A stretch of 64,000 bases of DNA. Source: Rhodopseudomonas julia (GTDB lineage: Bacteria; Pseudomonadota; Alphaproteobacteria; Rhizobiales; Afifellaceae). Positions 1-11,600 of this stretch are shown here, piece by piece (position 1 is the stretch's first letter; every line of letters begins with the position of its first letter). Where the stretch lies: NCBI RefSeq assembly GCF_030813515.1, contig NZ_JAUSUK010000001.1, positions 1,240,001 to 1,304,000 on the forward strand, given 5' to 3'. A program made the position numbers and the translations under genes. The notes under the pieces are model-generated. The model was given only the letters and a program-made list of their open reading frames with translations. It was not told the origin of the DNA and did no database searches.

Positions 1-889
1 AGCTCGCATTGTCGATGCCCCGGAACGACAAGGTGGGCCCGAGCCGGTTGCCTTCTGCGGTGTGGTTATAGACCACATCGAGGATTACCTCGATATTCGC
101 CTCGTGCAGCTTGCGCACCATGGTCTTGAATTCATGGATGCCGGCCCCGGGCGAGATGAAGCGAGGCGCCGGGGCGAAGAAGGCCGCAGTATTATAGCCC
201 CAATAGTTCGACAGGCCTTTGCGCACCAAAAATTCATCGTCGAAGAAGGCATGTACCGGCATCAGCTCGATCGCCGTAACGCCGAGCTTCACCAGGTGGT
301 CGATGACATCCGGATCGGTCAGACCGCCGAAAGTGCCGCGCACCGGTCCCGGGATTTCCGGATGCAGCGCCGTCAGGCCGCCGACATGCGCCTCATAGAT
401 GATCGTATCCGACCACGGCGTCTTCGGCGCCACGTCGGGACCCCAGGTCACGGCCGGGTCGATGACCACGCATTTGGGCATCGAGCGCGCCGAATCGCGC
501 CGGTCGAAGGAGAGGTCCCCCCGCGAAGACGACACGCGATAGCCGAAACAGGCCTCGTGCCAACGCAATTCGCCGTAGAGCGCCTTGGCGTAGGGATCGA
601 TCAGAAGCTTGTGTGGATTGAAACGATGGCCGGCCTTCGGCTCATACGGCCCGTAGACGCGATAGCCGTAAAGCTGGCCGGGACGCAGGTCCGGAAAATA
701 GCCGTGCCAAACCTCATGCGTGTGTTCGGGCAGAGGGATACGTTCGAGCTCGCGTCGTCCTTGCCGGTCAAACAGGCACAGCTCGACCTTTTCGGCGTGT
801 GCCGAAAAGAGGGCAAAATTGACGCCAGAGCCGTCCCAGGTCGCCCCCAATGGATGGGGCGTACCGGGCCTCACGCGAAGCCGCGACAT
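1..889 (-). CDS. glgX: Glycogen debranching enzyme GlgX, N-terminal part (runs off window)
   Basis: Isoamylase-type glycogen debranching enzyme, which hydrolyses alpha-1,6 branches of glycogen or maltodextrin in the cytoplasm. The first 296 residues are visible. The N-terminus is a CBM48-like beta-sandwich beginning MSRLRVRPGTPHPLGAT and is followed by the start of the GH13 barrel with conserved region I, DVVYNHT. The ATG at 889 is preceded by AGAAGGATCA, a good ribosome binding site, and fits the family's usual short N-terminus. It lies 36 bases downstream of glgB on the same strand and is probably the last visible gene of the glgE-treS-glgB operon. The reading frame is open to base 1 with no stop, so the catalytic Asp and Glu are outside the window. 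Confidence 0.95.
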   Translation of the reverse strand, partial: MSRLRVRPGTPHPLGATWDGSGVNFALFSAHAEKVELCLFDRQGRRELERIPLPEHTHEVWHGYFPDLRPGQLYGYRVYGPYEPKAGHRFNPHKLLIDPYAKALYGELRWHEACFGYRVSSSRGDLSFDRRDSARSMPKCVVIDPAVTWGPDVAPKTPWSDTIIYEAHVGGLTALHPEIPGPVRGTFGGLTDPDVIDHLVKLGVTAIELMPVHAFFDDEFLVRKGLSNYWGYNTAAFFAPAPRFISPGAGIHEFKTMVRKLHEANIEVILDVVYNHTAEGNRLGPTLSFRGIDNAS

Positions 890-925
890 GCATTGATCCT
901 TCTAAAAAGAAAGCCGAAATAGGTT

Positions 926-3145
926 TCAGGGCTGGTATCTCAAGACGATCACGCCGAGTGGCGGCAGGGTGAGAGCGGCCGACGCCGGCTGACCATGCCA
1001 TCCGACCTCCTCGGCCCGCACTTCGCCGTCATTGCCGACATTGGAGCCGCCATAGACGCCCGCATCGGTGTTGAGGCATTCCTGCCAACGCCCCTGGAAG
1101 GGCAGACCGACCCGATAGCCATGCCGTACGACCGGCGTGAAGTTGCAGATGACGGCAACGACATCCTCGCCGCGCTCGCCGCGCCGCAGATAGGAAAAGA
1201 CGCTCTGATCGGCATCGGACGCGTCGATCCATTGGAAACCGGCCGGCTCGCAATCGCGCTGATGGAGTGCGGGCACATCGCGATAAAGATGGTTGAGGTC
1301 ACGTACCAGCCGCTGCATGCCCGCATGGCCCTCGCCGCCGAGGAGATGCCAGTCGAGCGACTGATCGTGGTTCCATTCCCGCTCCTGGGCAAATTCGCAG
1401 CCCATGAAAATCAGTTTCTTGCCGGGATGCGTCCACATGAAGCCGAAATAGGCTCGGAGATTGGCGAAGCGCTGCCACTCGTCGCCCGGCATTTTACCGA
1501 GGAGCGAGCCCTTGCCATGCACCACTTCATCGTGGCTGATCGGCAGAACGAAATTCTCCGAGAACGCGTAGAGCAGGCCGAAGGTCATCTGGTGATGATG
1601 GTAACGGCGATGCACCGGGTCGTTGTGGATGTAGGCGAGCGTGTCGTGCATCCAGCCCATGTTCCACTTGTAGCCGAAGCCGAGGCCGCCCGTTTCGACA
1701 GGCCGCGACACGCCCGGCCAGGCCGTCGATTCCTCGGCAAAGGTCGTCGCGCCCTCGAAGCCGCCGAAGACGTTGGTGTTGGTGTCGCGCAGGAAGGAAA
1801 TGGCTTCCAGGTTTTCGCGGCCGCCATGGACATTGGGAACCCAGTCGCCCGGCTCGCGGCTATAGTCGAGGTAGAGCATGGAGGCCACGGCATCGACGCG
1901 CAGCCCGTCGATGTGGAATTCGTCCATCCAGTAAAGGGCGTTCGCTTCCAGGAAGTTGCGCACCTCCCGCCGGCCGAAATTGTAGATGAGCGTGTTCCAG
2001 TCGCGGTGAAAGCCCTGGCGTGGATCGGCATGTTCATAAAGCGCGGTGCCGTCGAAACGGGCGAGACCGTGCTCATCCGTCGGGAAATGCGCCGGCACCC
2101 AGTCGATGATCAGGCCGATGCCTTCGGCGTGGCAACGCTCCACGAACCGGGCGAACGCCTCCGGCGAGCCAAAGCGCGAGGTCGGTGCATAGAGCCCGAT
2201 CGGCTGATAGCCCCAAGAGCCGGAGAAGGGATGCTCGGAAATCGGCAAAAGCTCGATATGCGTGAAGCCCATATCCTTCACGTAGGGGATGAGCTGATCG
2301 GCAAGCTCATCGTAATCGAGGTAGGTGTTGCCGTCGCCGCGGCGCCATGAGCCGAGATGCACTTCGTAAATCGAGATCGGCTGAGTGCGATCGTTGCGCG
2401 CACGCCGCGTCTGCATCCATTGCTCGTCGTGCCATTGGCGATCGGGAAGCCCCGTCACCCGCGAGGCGGTCGAGGGGGGCTCTTCCTGAGAGAAGGCAAA
2501 GGGGTCGGACTTCAGCGGCAGAAGCCGTCCTTCAGGCGAGAGGATCTCGTACTTATAGTATTCGCCCGGCCCGATCCCCGGCAGGAAGATCTCCCAAACG
2601 CCGCTTTCGACGCGCTTGCGCATGACGTGGCGGCGGCCGTCCCATTCGTTGAAGCTGCCGACGACCGAGACGCGCTGCGCATTCGGCGCCCAGACGGCGA
2701 AGGTCGTACCCTGAACGCCGTCCATCGTGGCCGGATGCGCGCCGAGCTTCTCGTAGAGGCGGCGGTGGTTGCCCTCCGAGAGGAGGTGCAGATCGAGCTC
2801 TCCCAGGATCGGCGGAAAACGGTAGGGATCGTCGACGGTCCAGGATTGATCGCCCGCATAGAAGCGGATGCGATAGGCAAGGCTCAGATCTTTTCCTTCC
2901 AGCAGGGCCGCAAAGAAGCCCGCCTCGAGGCGCTCCATTTGGGCCAGAACCTCATCGCCCCCCATGCTGAGAATTTCCGCTCGCTCAGCGCCTGGGTGAA
3001 ACGTGCGGATGCTCAAGCCGGCAGAGGCCCGGTGCGGGCCGAGAAGCGAAAACGGGTCGCCATGGCGCCCTTCGATCAGCGCAGCGATTGCCGAGCGGTC
3101 GATCTCCGGAAAGGAGATCAGAATCTCTTTGCGCCAGGTGTTCAT
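926..3145 (-). CDS. glgB: 1,4-alpha-glucan branching enzyme GlgB
   Basis: GH13 branching enzyme (739 aa, normal family length), which introduces alpha-1,6 branches into linear alpha-glucan. The N-terminal GlgB-specific domain and CBM48 (about residues 10-220) precede the (beta/alpha)8 catalytic barrel. The motif DGLRVDAV places the nucleophile near Asp418, and the [11 protein letters not shown] loop is intact. The C-terminal all-beta domain ends in [12 protein letters not shown]. The ATG overlaps the TGA of the upstream treS-maltokinase gene as ATGA, so translation is probably coupled. In the GlgE route GlgB branches the chains that GlgE extends from maltose-1-phosphate. Confidence 0.97.
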   Translation of the reverse strand: MNTWRKEILISFPEIDRSAIAALIEGRHGDPFSLLGPHRASAGLSIRTFHPGAERAEILSMGGDEVLAQMERLEAGFFAALLEGKDLSLAYRIRFYAGDQSWTVDDPYRFPPILGELDLHLLSEGNHRRLYEKLGAHPATMDGVQGTTFAVWAPNAQRVSVVGSFNEWDGRRHVMRKRVESGVWEIFLPGIGPGEYYKYEILSPEGRLLPLKSDPFAFSQEEPPSTASRVTGLPDRQWHDEQWMQTRRARNDRTQPISIYEVHLGSWRRGDGNTYLDYDELADQLIPYVKDMGFTHIELLPISEHPFSGSWGYQPIGLYAPTSRFGSPEAFARFVERCHAEGIGLIIDWVPAHFPTDEHGLARFDGTALYEHADPRQGFHRDWNTLIYNFGRREVRNFLEANALYWMDEFHIDGLRVDAVASMLYLDYSREPGDWVPNVHGGRENLEAISFLRDTNTNVFGGFEGATTFAEESTAWPGVSRPVETGGLGFGYKWNMGWMHDTLAYIHNDPVHRRYHHHQMTFGLLYAFSENFVLPISHDEVVHGKGSLLGKMPGDEWQRFANLRAYFGFMWTHPGKKLIFMGCEFAQEREWNHDQSLDWHLLGGEGHAGMQRLVRDLNHLYRDVPALHQRDCEPAGFQWIDASDADQSVFSYLRRGERGEDVVAVICNFTPVVRHGYRVGLPFQGRWQECLNTDAGVYGGSNVGNDGEVRAEEVGWHGQPASAALTLPPLGVIVLRYQP

Positions 3146-6100
3146 AGCTTTGCCTCAGTGGTGATCAGGTTAAGAACGCCGCGCAGTGGAATGTCGATCC
3201 AGTCGGGACGATTGGCCGCCTCGTAGAGGATCTCGTAAAAGCCCTTTTGCAGAAGGAAGAGCCGCAGCAGACGCTCTGCCGCCGCCTCATCTTTCGGAAG
3301 CGTCGACACGCCCTCCATCCGGGCGAAGTAGCTCGCGCGGAAATCGGCGATGGCCTTGTCGCGCCATTGCTGGGCACGTTCACGGATCGCTTCGGGCACC
3401 TCCATATGCCGCGCCAGGAACTGGCGTTCGGCCGCAGCCGCGGCATAATCGAAGGAGCGCAGCATGCCGGCGACATCCCGCAAGGGTGATGACTTCGCGC
3501 GCCGTTCGGCAAGCGAGCGTTGCGGCTCGCCTTCGAAGTCGATGATGACGATATCGGCCTGGGAAACGAGAACCTGGCCAAGATGGTAATCGCCATGGAT
3601 GCGCGATTTGCCACCGGCCGGCGGGCTTGAAGCCAAGGCTTCCAGCTCGCCCTGCAGTGCACCGCGACGCTCGGCGAGGTCAGCCGCCATCTCCCGCGTT
3701 TCGGCGGGCAGCGTCGCAGCCATCGCCTCAAGCCGCTCGATCGCCTGATCGGCAAGGCTCGCGACATCGACGGCCATCGCGCCCACATCTTCCTGCTCCA
3801 GGGGCTCCACTTTGAAGGCCGGAAGATCGGTGTCGGCGGCAAGTGCCACATGCATTTCGGCCGTGCGCAGACCCATGGTCATCGCGAGGTCGAGCGGATG
3901 CCCGAAAGGTATGGGAGCTGCGGCCGGAACCGATTCCGCTGCGGTCGCGGCGTTGAGCGCCGTTGCCTCCAGATCGCGGTCGAGCGCATCGACGAGAACG
4001 GCCCAGCCATCGCCCTGATTGCGCACAAAGGAGAAGACCGCGGCAAGCGCCGTCGGCTCGCCTTCGTTCGGACGGTATTCGACCGTTCCAAGAAGCTGCG
4101 GCGTGTTGTCGAAACCAGCCACATCGGTGAGGAAGCGCGCGACTTCCACCTCGGGCTGATCACCCTCACGCAACCGGCGATAGACTTTCAGGAGCGCACG
4201 GTCGCCGATGATGACGGAGACGTTCGACTGCTCGACGCCGAGTGGGCGGATGTCGGTTTCCTCCGCCGCCTCAGCGAGATCGGCCTGCCCGGCAAAGACA
4301 AGTTCGCCAGCCTTTGCGGCGACCGTGTCGCCGGCAGCCATCGCCTTCAACAGCGCTCTTGCAAAATCCTCGTCGAAGGCCGCGTCGACAAGAGCGCCGA
4401 CACGCGGGCCCCGCCGGATCTTGGCCAGCGTGTACGAGAGTTTGGGCGCACCGAAATGCAGGTTCTCTTCACCCCAGAGCGCGGAGAGCGGCAGGAAGTA
4501 ACGCTGCGTCTCCTCGTTGCGAAGCGTCACATCCACGGTCGCAATGGCCGTGCGCCCTTCCGCGACGCTCGTCAGAGGCGACAGCGAAACCCCGTCGATG
4601 GTGGCGCCCTTGCCGGCGAACCAGCGCTGTCGTTGCAGGAATTCCGGCAGCGCCTGGGCTTCCAGCTGACGGCCGTCGCGGCCGGAGAGCGCCGCGTCGA
4701 GATCGGCGCGCGTGGTGACGGTGATGAATTCGGGCATGACGTCGGGTGCGGGCGTGTGCCATTGCGGCACGTCCGTCTCCTCGGTGAGAAGAAACCAGAA
4801 GAAACCGTAACCGGGCAGCGTCAGCATGTAGGGCAATTCACCGATCGCCGGGAAAGCAGAATGGCCGGAAAGCTCTACCGGGACCCGGTGACGGAAACGC
4901 GACAGGTCGAGCTCGACGGCCTGGGCGGAGCGGGAAAGATTGGCGACGCAGAGAATGTCTTCGTCTTCGTAACTGCGGATATAGGCGAGGATCTTGCGGT
5001 TCCCCGGATAGAGAAAGGTCATCTCGCCGCGACCGAAGACATTGTGCTGTTTGCGCACGGTCACCATGCGCCGCATCCAATTCAGGAGCGATGACGGGTC
5101 GGATTGCTGCGCCTCGACATTGATCGCTTCATAGCCGTGGATCGGGTCCTGCACCGGCGGCAGATAGAGCTGCTGCGGATTGGCGCGCGAGAAGCCGCCA
5201 TTGCGGTCTCCCGACCATTGCATGGGGGTGCGCACGCCGTCGCGATCGCCCAGGAAGTAATTGTCGCCCATGCCGATCTCGTCGCCGTAATAGAGCACCG
5301 GCGTGCCCGGCATCGACAACAAGAGCGCATTCATCAATTCGATCTTGCGGCGATCGTTCTGCATGAGCGGCGCCAGACGACGGCGAATGCCGAGATTGAT
5401 GCGCGCCTTCTGATCGGAGGCATAGGTGCGCCACAGATAATCGCGCTCCGTGTCGGTCACCATTTCGAGCGTCAGCTCGTCGTGGTTGCGCAAGAAGATT
5501 GCCCATTGGCACGGATCTGGGATTTCGGGCGTCTGGCGGATGATATCGGTGATCGGATGGCGATCCTCCTGCGCCAGCGCCATGTACATGCGCGGCATCA
5601 AGGGGAAATGGAACGCCATGTGGCATTCGTCGCCCTCGCCGAAATAGGGCCGTGTATCCTCCGGCCATTGATTGGCTTCCGCGAGAAGCATGCGATCGGA
5701 ATAATTCTCGTCGAGATCGCTGCGGATCTGTTTCAGGACGACATGCGTCTCCGGCAGGTTCTCGTTGTTGGTGCCGTCGCGCTCCACAAGATAGGGAATG
5801 GCGTCGAGCCTGAGCCCGTCGACCCCCATATCGAGCCAGAAGCGCATCACCGACAGCACTTCCTTCATCACCCGCGGATTGTCGAAGTTGAGATCCGGCT
5901 GATGGGAATAGAAGCGATGCCAGAAAAATCCTTCTGCGACGGGATCCCAGGTCCAGTTGGAGGTCTCCGTGTCGAGGAAAATGATGCGCGTGCCCTGGTA
6001 TTTCTGATCGGTGTCGCTCCAGACGTAATAATTGCGCGCAGCCGATCCGGGCTTTGCATTGCGCGCCCGCTGGAACCAGGGATGCTGGTCGGAGGTGTGG

Positions 6101-6489
6101 TTGATGACGAGCTCGGTGATCACCCGGATGCCGCGCTGATGGGCCTCCGCCACGAAGCGGCGGAAATCGCGCATCGTGCCGTAAGACGGATTGATCGCGC
6201 GGTAGTCGGCGATGTCGTAGCCGTCGTCGCGCAGGGGCGAAGGATAGAACGGCAGAAGCCAGATCGCGGTGACGCCAAGGCTCTCGATGTAATCGAGACG
6301 GTCGAGAAGACCGCCGAAATCTCCAACGCCGTCCCCGTTCGAATCGAGAAACGCTTTGACGTGAAGCTGATAGACGATCGCGTCCTTATACCATTCGGTG
6401 TCGGAGCGATCGATCACTCCGTCGATGCGATGATGGGGGCGCTCGGAACGATTGGATTTTTGCATGTTCTCTGTCGGGGCCGCGTTCAA
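3142..6489 (-). CDS. treS: Trehalose synthase / maltokinase fusion (TreS-Mak)
   Basis: A bifunctional protein of 1115 aa. Residues about 30-570 are a GH13 trehalose synthase that interconverts trehalose and maltose, with [11 protein letters not shown] (nucleophile near Asp229), LLAEANQW and FLRNHDE. After a linker, residues about 620-1115 are a maltokinase (Pep2/Mak type) that makes maltose-1-phosphate; its C-lobe shows HGDYHLGQ and DFEGEP, the expected catalytic and metal-binding motifs. The ORF starts with TTG, whose TTGA overlaps the glgE stop. An ATG lies eight codons in (6465) and could be the real start. The fusion lets the product of one site feed the next and then GlgE. It is seen in many bacteria and is not an assembly artefact, because both halves are intact. 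Confidence 0.95.
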   Translation of the reverse strand: MNAAPTENMQKSNRSERPHHRIDGVIDRSDTEWYKDAIVYQLHVKAFLDSNGDGVGDFGGLLDRLDYIESLGVTAIWLLPFYPSPLRDDGYDIADYRAINPSYGTMRDFRRFVAEAHQRGIRVITELVINHTSDQHPWFQRARNAKPGSAARNYYVWSDTDQKYQGTRIIFLDTETSNWTWDPVAEGFFWHRFYSHQPDLNFDNPRVMKEVLSVMRFWLDMGVDGLRLDAIPYLVERDGTNNENLPETHVVLKQIRSDLDENYSDRMLLAEANQWPEDTRPYFGEGDECHMAFHFPLMPRMYMALAQEDRHPITDIIRQTPEIPDPCQWAIFLRNHDELTLEMVTDTERDYLWRTYASDQKARINLGIRRRLAPLMQNDRRKIELMNALLLSMPGTPVLYYGDEIGMGDNYFLGDRDGVRTPMQWSGDRNGGFSRANPQQLYLPPVQDPIHGYEAINVEAQQSDPSSLLNWMRRMVTVRKQHNVFGRGEMTFLYPGNRKILAYIRSYEDEDILCVANLSRSAQAVELDLSRFRHRVPVELSGHSAFPAIGELPYMLTLPGYGFFWFLLTEETDVPQWHTPAPDVMPEFITVTTRADLDAALSGRDGRQLEAQALPEFLQRQRWFAGKGATIDGVSLSPLTSVAEGRTAIATVDVTLRNEETQRYFLPLSALWGEENLHFGAPKLSYTLAKIRRGPRVGALVDAAFDEDFARALLKAMAAGDTVAAKAGELVFAGQADLAEAAEETDIRPLGVEQSNVSVIIGDRALLKVYRRLREGDQPEVEVARFLTDVAGFDNTPQLLGTVEYRPNEGEPTALAAVFSFVRNQGDGWAVLVDALDRDLEATALNAATAAESVPAAAPIPFGHPLDLAMTMGLRTAEMHVALAADTDLPAFKVEPLEQEDVGAMAVDVASLADQAIERLEAMAATLPAETREMAADLAERRGALQGELEALASSPPAGGKSRIHGDYHLGQVLVSQADIVIIDFEGEPQRSLAERRAKSSPLRDVAGMLRSFDYAAAAAERQFLARHMEVPEAIRERAQQWRDKAIADFRASYFARMEGVSTLPKDEAAAERLLRLFLLQKGFYEILYEAANRPDWIDIPLRGVLNLITTEAKL

Positions 6490-8492
6490 GTGAGCCGCTC
6501 TTGAGGTGAGATCAAACGCCAGGCCGCATAGGTGCGCTCGGACGGGTTGAGCCAGACGCGTTGCATCTTGCCCTGCCAGGTGAAACGCCGATCCACGACC
6601 AGGTCTTCGGCCATGATCGGAGCATCGTCAGGCAGTCCGAATTCCCAAAGCGGCACCTCGAATTGCGCGCCTTGCGCGTTCAACGGATCGAGATTGACGG
6701 CAAACAACAGGAAATCCGACAGATCGTCCGTATATTTGCCGTAGTAGAGAATGTTGTCGTTATAGGCGTTGTAGAACTTGAGATTGGTGAATTGCTGCAA
6801 GGCCGGGTGGGCCCGACGCCAGGCATTGAGCCGGCGCACATCGTCCTTGATATGGCCAGGCCTGTCCCAGTCCCAGGCACGGATCTCGTACTTTTCCGAA
6901 TCCAGATATTCTTCCTTGCCAGGCATTGCCGCGGCCTCGCAAAGCTCATAGCCGGAGTAGATACCGTAATTGGTGGCAAGTGTCGCCGCCAGGAAGAGCC
7001 GCACCTGGAAGCCGGCGCGCCCACTGTTCTGCAGATAGAACGGATTGATGTCTGGCGTATTGGTGAAGAAATTCACCCGCATGAAATGGCGGCATTCCTC
7101 GGTGGTGAGCTCCGTCAGGTATTCCGTCAGCTCGGCCTTGTTGTTGCGCCAGGTGAAATAAGAATAGGATTGAGTGAAACCGACCTTGGCGAGACGCTTC
7201 ATCATCTTCGGTCGCGTGAAAGCCTCCGCCAGGAAGATCGTGTCGGGGTGGCGGCGGCGCACCTCGGCGATCATCCACTCCCAGAACGGCAGAGGCTTGG
7301 TGTGCGGATTGTCGACGCGAAAAATTTTGACGCCGTGCTCGACCCAGAACAGCACCGTATCGCGTAATTCGTGCCAGAGCCCAGGGATGGCATCGCGGTA
7401 GAAATGGACGTTGACGATGTCCTCGTATTTCTTCGGCGGGTTCTCGGCGAACCTGATGGTGCCGTCGGGACGCCAATCAAACCATTCCGGATGCTCCTTG
7501 ATCCAGGGATGGTCGGGCGAACACTGGATGGCGAAATCGAGCGCGATCTCCAGCCCGTGCTCCGCGGCCGCCTTCACCAGGCGGTGGAAATCCTCAAACG
7601 TACCGAGCTCGGGATGGATGGCCTTGTGACCGCCCTCCTCCGAGCCGATGGCATAAGGACTGCCGGGATCGTCGGCACGCGCCGTCAGCGAATTGTTGCG
7701 CCCCTTGCGGTTCGTCTTGCCGATCGGATGGATGGGCGGGAAATAAAGCACATCGAAGCCGAGATCGCGCACGTACGGAAGCTGCGCGATGACATCGTCG
7801 AAGGTGCCATGGCGGGCAGGATCCCCGGACTGGGAGCGCGGCATCAACTCGTACCAGCTTGAGAAGGCGGCGCGCTTGCGGTCGACGAAGAGATCGAGGA
7901 GCCGCAGGTAATACGAGAGGTTGCTTCGCGGTCCGCCGGCCGTCATCAGGCCAAGAAGGTCCTCGCCCATGAGGACGGAAAACTGCTGGGCCGGATCGGC
8001 AAGGCGGGCGATATCTTCGGTGACGCGCTGCAGCCTTGCCCGCCTCTCGGGATCGAGACGGTCGCTTTCAGACAGTGCCTTCTTCAGAATATGTAGCCCC
8101 TCCTTGAGTTCGGAGGTCACATCCTGACCGGCATTCTTCTTTTTTGAGACGTCGGAACGCCAGCTGCGAAAGAGATCGCGCCAGGCAATCACGGTATATT
8201 CGTAGGTCGTGTTCTCGACGGGTACGAAGGAGGCGCGCCAGCGATCGTTCTCATAGAGGCGCATCGGCGTTTCAGACCACGCCTTGTCACCCTTTCGCCG
8301 CGTCAAAAGCGCCGCGTCGATGAGATCGTGGCCGTCGGAAAAGATATCTGCCTCCACGACCACGACTTCCCCGACCGCGGCTTTGGCCGGAAAACGGCCA
8401 CCATCGATCTCGGGCGTCACCGCCTCGATGGCGATGCGGTTGTCGGCGAGGGCGTGCAGCAGGCGATCGGCGGGTTTGAGAGCCTGTTCCAT
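6486..8492 (-). CDS. glgE: Alpha-1,4-glucan:maltose-1-phosphate maltosyltransferase GlgE
   Basis: GH13_3 maltosyltransferase that extends alpha-glucan using maltose-1-phosphate. From the ATG at 8492 the protein is 668 aa. The N-terminal domain contains EIDGGRFPAK, typical of GlgE. The barrel motif IFRVDNPHTKP puts the nucleophile at Asp394, EAFTRP supplies the acid/base Glu, and FTNTPDINP follows. A GTG at 8552 would add 20 Arg-rich residues; I prefer the ATG because CAGGATC precedes it and homologues start close to this point. This is the first gene of a minus-strand operon with treS-mak, glgB and glgX. No glgA or glgC is present here, so the window supports trehalose-derived rather than ADP-glucose-derived glucan synthesis at this locus. 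Confidence 0.94.
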   Translation of the reverse strand: MEQALKPADRLLHALADNRIAIEAVTPEIDGGRFPAKAAVGEVVVVEADIFSDGHDLIDAALLTRRKGDKAWSETPMRLYENDRWRASFVPVENTTYEYTVIAWRDLFRSWRSDVSKKKNAGQDVTSELKEGLHILKKALSESDRLDPERRARLQRVTEDIARLADPAQQFSVLMGEDLLGLMTAGGPRSNLSYYLRLLDLFVDRKRAAFSSWYELMPRSQSGDPARHGTFDDVIAQLPYVRDLGFDVLYFPPIHPIGKTNRKGRNNSLTARADDPGSPYAIGSEEGGHKAIHPELGTFEDFHRLVKAAAEHGLEIALDFAIQCSPDHPWIKEHPEWFDWRPDGTIRFAENPPKKYEDIVNVHFYRDAIPGLWHELRDTVLFWVEHGVKIFRVDNPHTKPLPFWEWMIAEVRRRHPDTIFLAEAFTRPKMMKRLAKVGFTQSYSYFTWRNNKAELTEYLTELTTEECRHFMRVNFFTNTPDINPFYLQNSGRAGFQVRLFLAATLATNYGIYSGYELCEAAAMPGKEEYLDSEKYEIRAWDWDRPGHIKDDVRRLNAWRRAHPALQQFTNLKFYNAYNDNILYYGKYTDDLSDFLLFAVNLDPLNAQGAQFEVPLWEFGLPDDAPIMAEDLVVDRRFTWQGKMQRVWLNPSERTYAAWRLISPQERLT

Positions 8493-8631
8493 GATCCTGT
8501 CGGCTTGGACGTTTCCAATAGGGCGCCGCCAGCGAAGGCGCCGGCGATACACTTCGAGCTAGGTCAGGCCGGAGAGAGGTCCAGCCTGTTGCCTAGCCTA
8601 ACGAGGTAATCGGACGAGGGTTGCAAGCGTT

Positions 8632-8663
8632 CTGCCGGCAAGCTCCCTCAACTGCCGGCAAGC
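8632..8663 (-). repeat. 12-bp direct repeat / hairpin at putA 3' end
   Basis: CTGCCGGCAAGC occurs at 8632-8643 and again at 8652-8663. The second copy lies over the last codons of putA and the first just after the stop. Each contains the self-complementary TGCCGGCA, so the two copies can also pair as an 8-bp stem in the transcript. No T-run follows, so this is at best a weak or Rho-assisted terminator. Confidence 0.5.
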
Positions 8664-11600
8664 GTCAGAAGCGTCGCATTGCCGCCCGAAGCGGTGGTAT
8701 CGATCGACACGACGCGCTCAGTGGCAAACGCCGCCACGCCTTCTGCGAGCGACAAAAGCGGCAGTCGCGCACCCTGGCGTTCGGCAAGGGCGATGCGCAA
8801 CGTTCTTGCCTGCGTGCCACCCCCCTCATACGCGACGAGGCCGAGGCCCCGAAGACCGGCAGCGAGCGCCACAGGCTCGCCCTCCACCACGACGACGAGC
8901 CCGGCCGGGGCACCGACACGTTCCAGGGCCCTCTTGAACGCCACCACGGCGGCATCGACAATGCCGGCCGGCACGACCGCTCGGTTGCCAGCGGCAAGGG
9001 CGGTCACGACCTGTGCCAGAAGCGCACCCCGCCTCGCCCCCTCTCCATCTGCCGATGGCGCGCCGAGACAAAGCGCCAACCCCCGGCCATGCAGCGACAG
9101 ACGATTTGCCTCGCCCGTCGGGCCCGGCAGCGCCACGACGCCGGCGATCTCCGGCCGCGCAGCCTCAATCACCTCATGCGCAACCTTTCGGGCATTTTCG
9201 GGCAATTCGCCGGCGGCGCTCGCCAAGACCATGATCCGAGCGGAGTTCGCCTCCCATTCGCTCATATCCGGAAGGGCCGCGAGGTCGGCAGGCGCCAGGG
9301 CGGCAACCTGCGGTCGCTCTTCGTCGCCGTGGAGGGGAACGGCGGCCACCTCGACCGGCCGCGTGAAGCGGACGAGATAATGCGGACCGCCGGCCTTCGG
9401 GCCGGTGCCGGAAAGCCCTTCGCCACCGAAAGGCTGCACGCCCACGACGGCGCCGATCTGATTGCGGTTCACATAGATGTTGCCGACATGGGCGTGGTCG
9501 CAAATGCGCTCCACACGCTGGTCGATGCGCGAATGGATGCCGAGCGTCAGGCCGTAGCCCGACGCGTTGATGGCCGCCACGACCGCGTCGATCTCCTTCG
9601 CCTTGAAGGTGATGACGTGCAGGACGGGCCCGAAGATCTCGCGCTTGAGTTCGTCGAAACGATCGAGGCGAAGCGCTACGGGCGCCACGAAATTGCCCTC
9701 GCCCGGCATTTCATCATGGGCGAAGAGAAGCCGTCCTTCGCCCGTGAGCTTTGCCACATGAGTTTCGATCGTCTGCCGGGCTTCCTCATCGATCACCGGC
9801 CCGACGTCGGTTGCGGGATCCCACGGATCGCCAATGACGAGCTCTTCGGTCGCCCCCTTCAGCATCTTCAAAAGCGCCGGGGCGACGTCCTCCTGCACAA
9901 AGAGAGCACGAAGCGCCGAGCAACGCTGTCCGGCCGATTGGAAGGCCGATTGCACGATATCGCGGACCGCATGTTCTGGAAGCGCAGTCGAATCGACGAT
10001 CATCGCATTGAGGCCGCCCGTTTCGGCGATGAGCGGTGCGCGCACGGGACCCGCTTTCGCCAAAGCCCGGTCGATCAAGATCGCGGTGTCCGTCGAGCCG
10101 GTGAAGCAGACGCCCCCGACCCTCGGATCGGAGGTGAGCGCGGCACCCACCACAGAGCCCTCTCCCGGCACGAGATTGAGCACGCCTTTCGGCACGCCCG
10201 CCTCATGCAGAAGCGCCACGGCTTTTGCCGCCGTCAGAGGCGATTGCTCGGCGGGTTTCGCGACGACAGTGTTGCCGGCGACAAGCGCTGCGGAAAGCTG
10301 GCCGGTGAAAATCGCCAGCGGGAAATTCCAAGGCGAGATGCAGACGAAAACGCCTCGCCCATGCCGCGTTGTGCCACCTTCCGCGAACAGCCGTCGGGCC
10401 TCGCTGGCGTAATAGCGCAGGAAATCTGCCGCCTCGCGCACTTCCAACACACCGTCGAGACGCGTCTTGCCCGCTTCGCGGGTGGCAAGGGCGATAAGTT
10501 CGGCCGCGTTCTCCTCATAAAGCGTCGCGGCGCGCTCCAAGATCTCGGCGCGCGCATCCGCCCCGACCCCCTGCCAGGCCACCACCGCATCGGCGGCCAC
10601 GCCAAGCGCGTGCCTGGCGGTTTCCGCGTCCGCATCCACGACGATGCCGACCTTTTCGGCGGGCTTCGCCGGATTGAAGACATCCCGCGCGCTGCCGGGG
10701 CTTTCCTCGCCCCCGATCAGCGGGGCGGCGCGCCATTGCGCGGCCTCGAACGGCTTCATGGCTTCGGAAAGTGCCTCCAGATCGAGCGGATTGTTGAGAT
10801 TCCAGCCTTTGGAGTTCTTGCGCTCCGGCTCATAGATGTCGGGCGGCAGCGGGATCAGCGGATGGGCGACCGGCTTTGCCTGCTCGACCAGCGAGATCGG
10901 GTCTTCGACCAGCTTTTCCGCCGGCACGTCCTCGTCGAGGAGCTGATGGACGAAGGAGGAATTGGCGCCGTTCTCAAGCAACCGACGGACGAGATAGGCA
11001 AGCAGATCCTTGTGGATGCCAACCGGCGCATAGATGCGGCAGGGGCGGCCCGTCTCTTTCCTCAGGCGTTCGTGCAGTGCCTCACCCATGCCGTGTAGAC
11101 GCTGGAATTCAAAGCGCGCCTCAGGCGGCGCGATTTCCAGAATGGCGCAGGCCGTATGGGCATTGTGCGTGGCAAATTGCGGGAAGATGCGATCGCAATG
11201 TGCGAGCAGATAGCTCGCGCCGGCGAGATAGGAGACGTCCGTCGACGGCTTGCGGGTGAAGACCGGGTAAGCAGCAAGACCGAGGATCTGCGCCTGCTTG
11301 ATCTCGTAATCCCAATAGGCGCCTTTGACGAGGCGCACGGCAAAGCGGCGATCGAGACGTTCCGCCAGCTCCACGATCCAATGGAGGACCGGCAGGGAGG
11401 CTTTCGAGAACGCCTGGACGACGAAGCCGAAGCCGTCCCAATCTGCGAATTCCGGCTCAGAAAGTGCGCGTTCCATGACTTGCAGAGACAGATCGAGACG
11501 GTCGGCCTCTTCGGCGTCGACGGTGAGGCCGATGCCGGCGGCCTTCGCCTCGCGCATCAACTGCGCAAGTGTCGGCGCGAGTTCGGCTAGAACCCGCTCC

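Noticed and set aside
995-2350. 451-codon plus-strand frame opposite glgB
   Set aside because: Antisense shadow of glgB; no coding signal beyond frame openness.
3142-6489. TreS-maltokinase as two genes joined by a sequencing error
   Set aside because: The frame is continuous through a normal linker, both halves are complete, and such fusions are known.
8621-11098. 825-codon plus-strand open frame across putA
   Set aside because: It is antisense to putA in its whole length. High-GC codon bias makes the opposite strand open, and no domain or ribosome binding site supports it.
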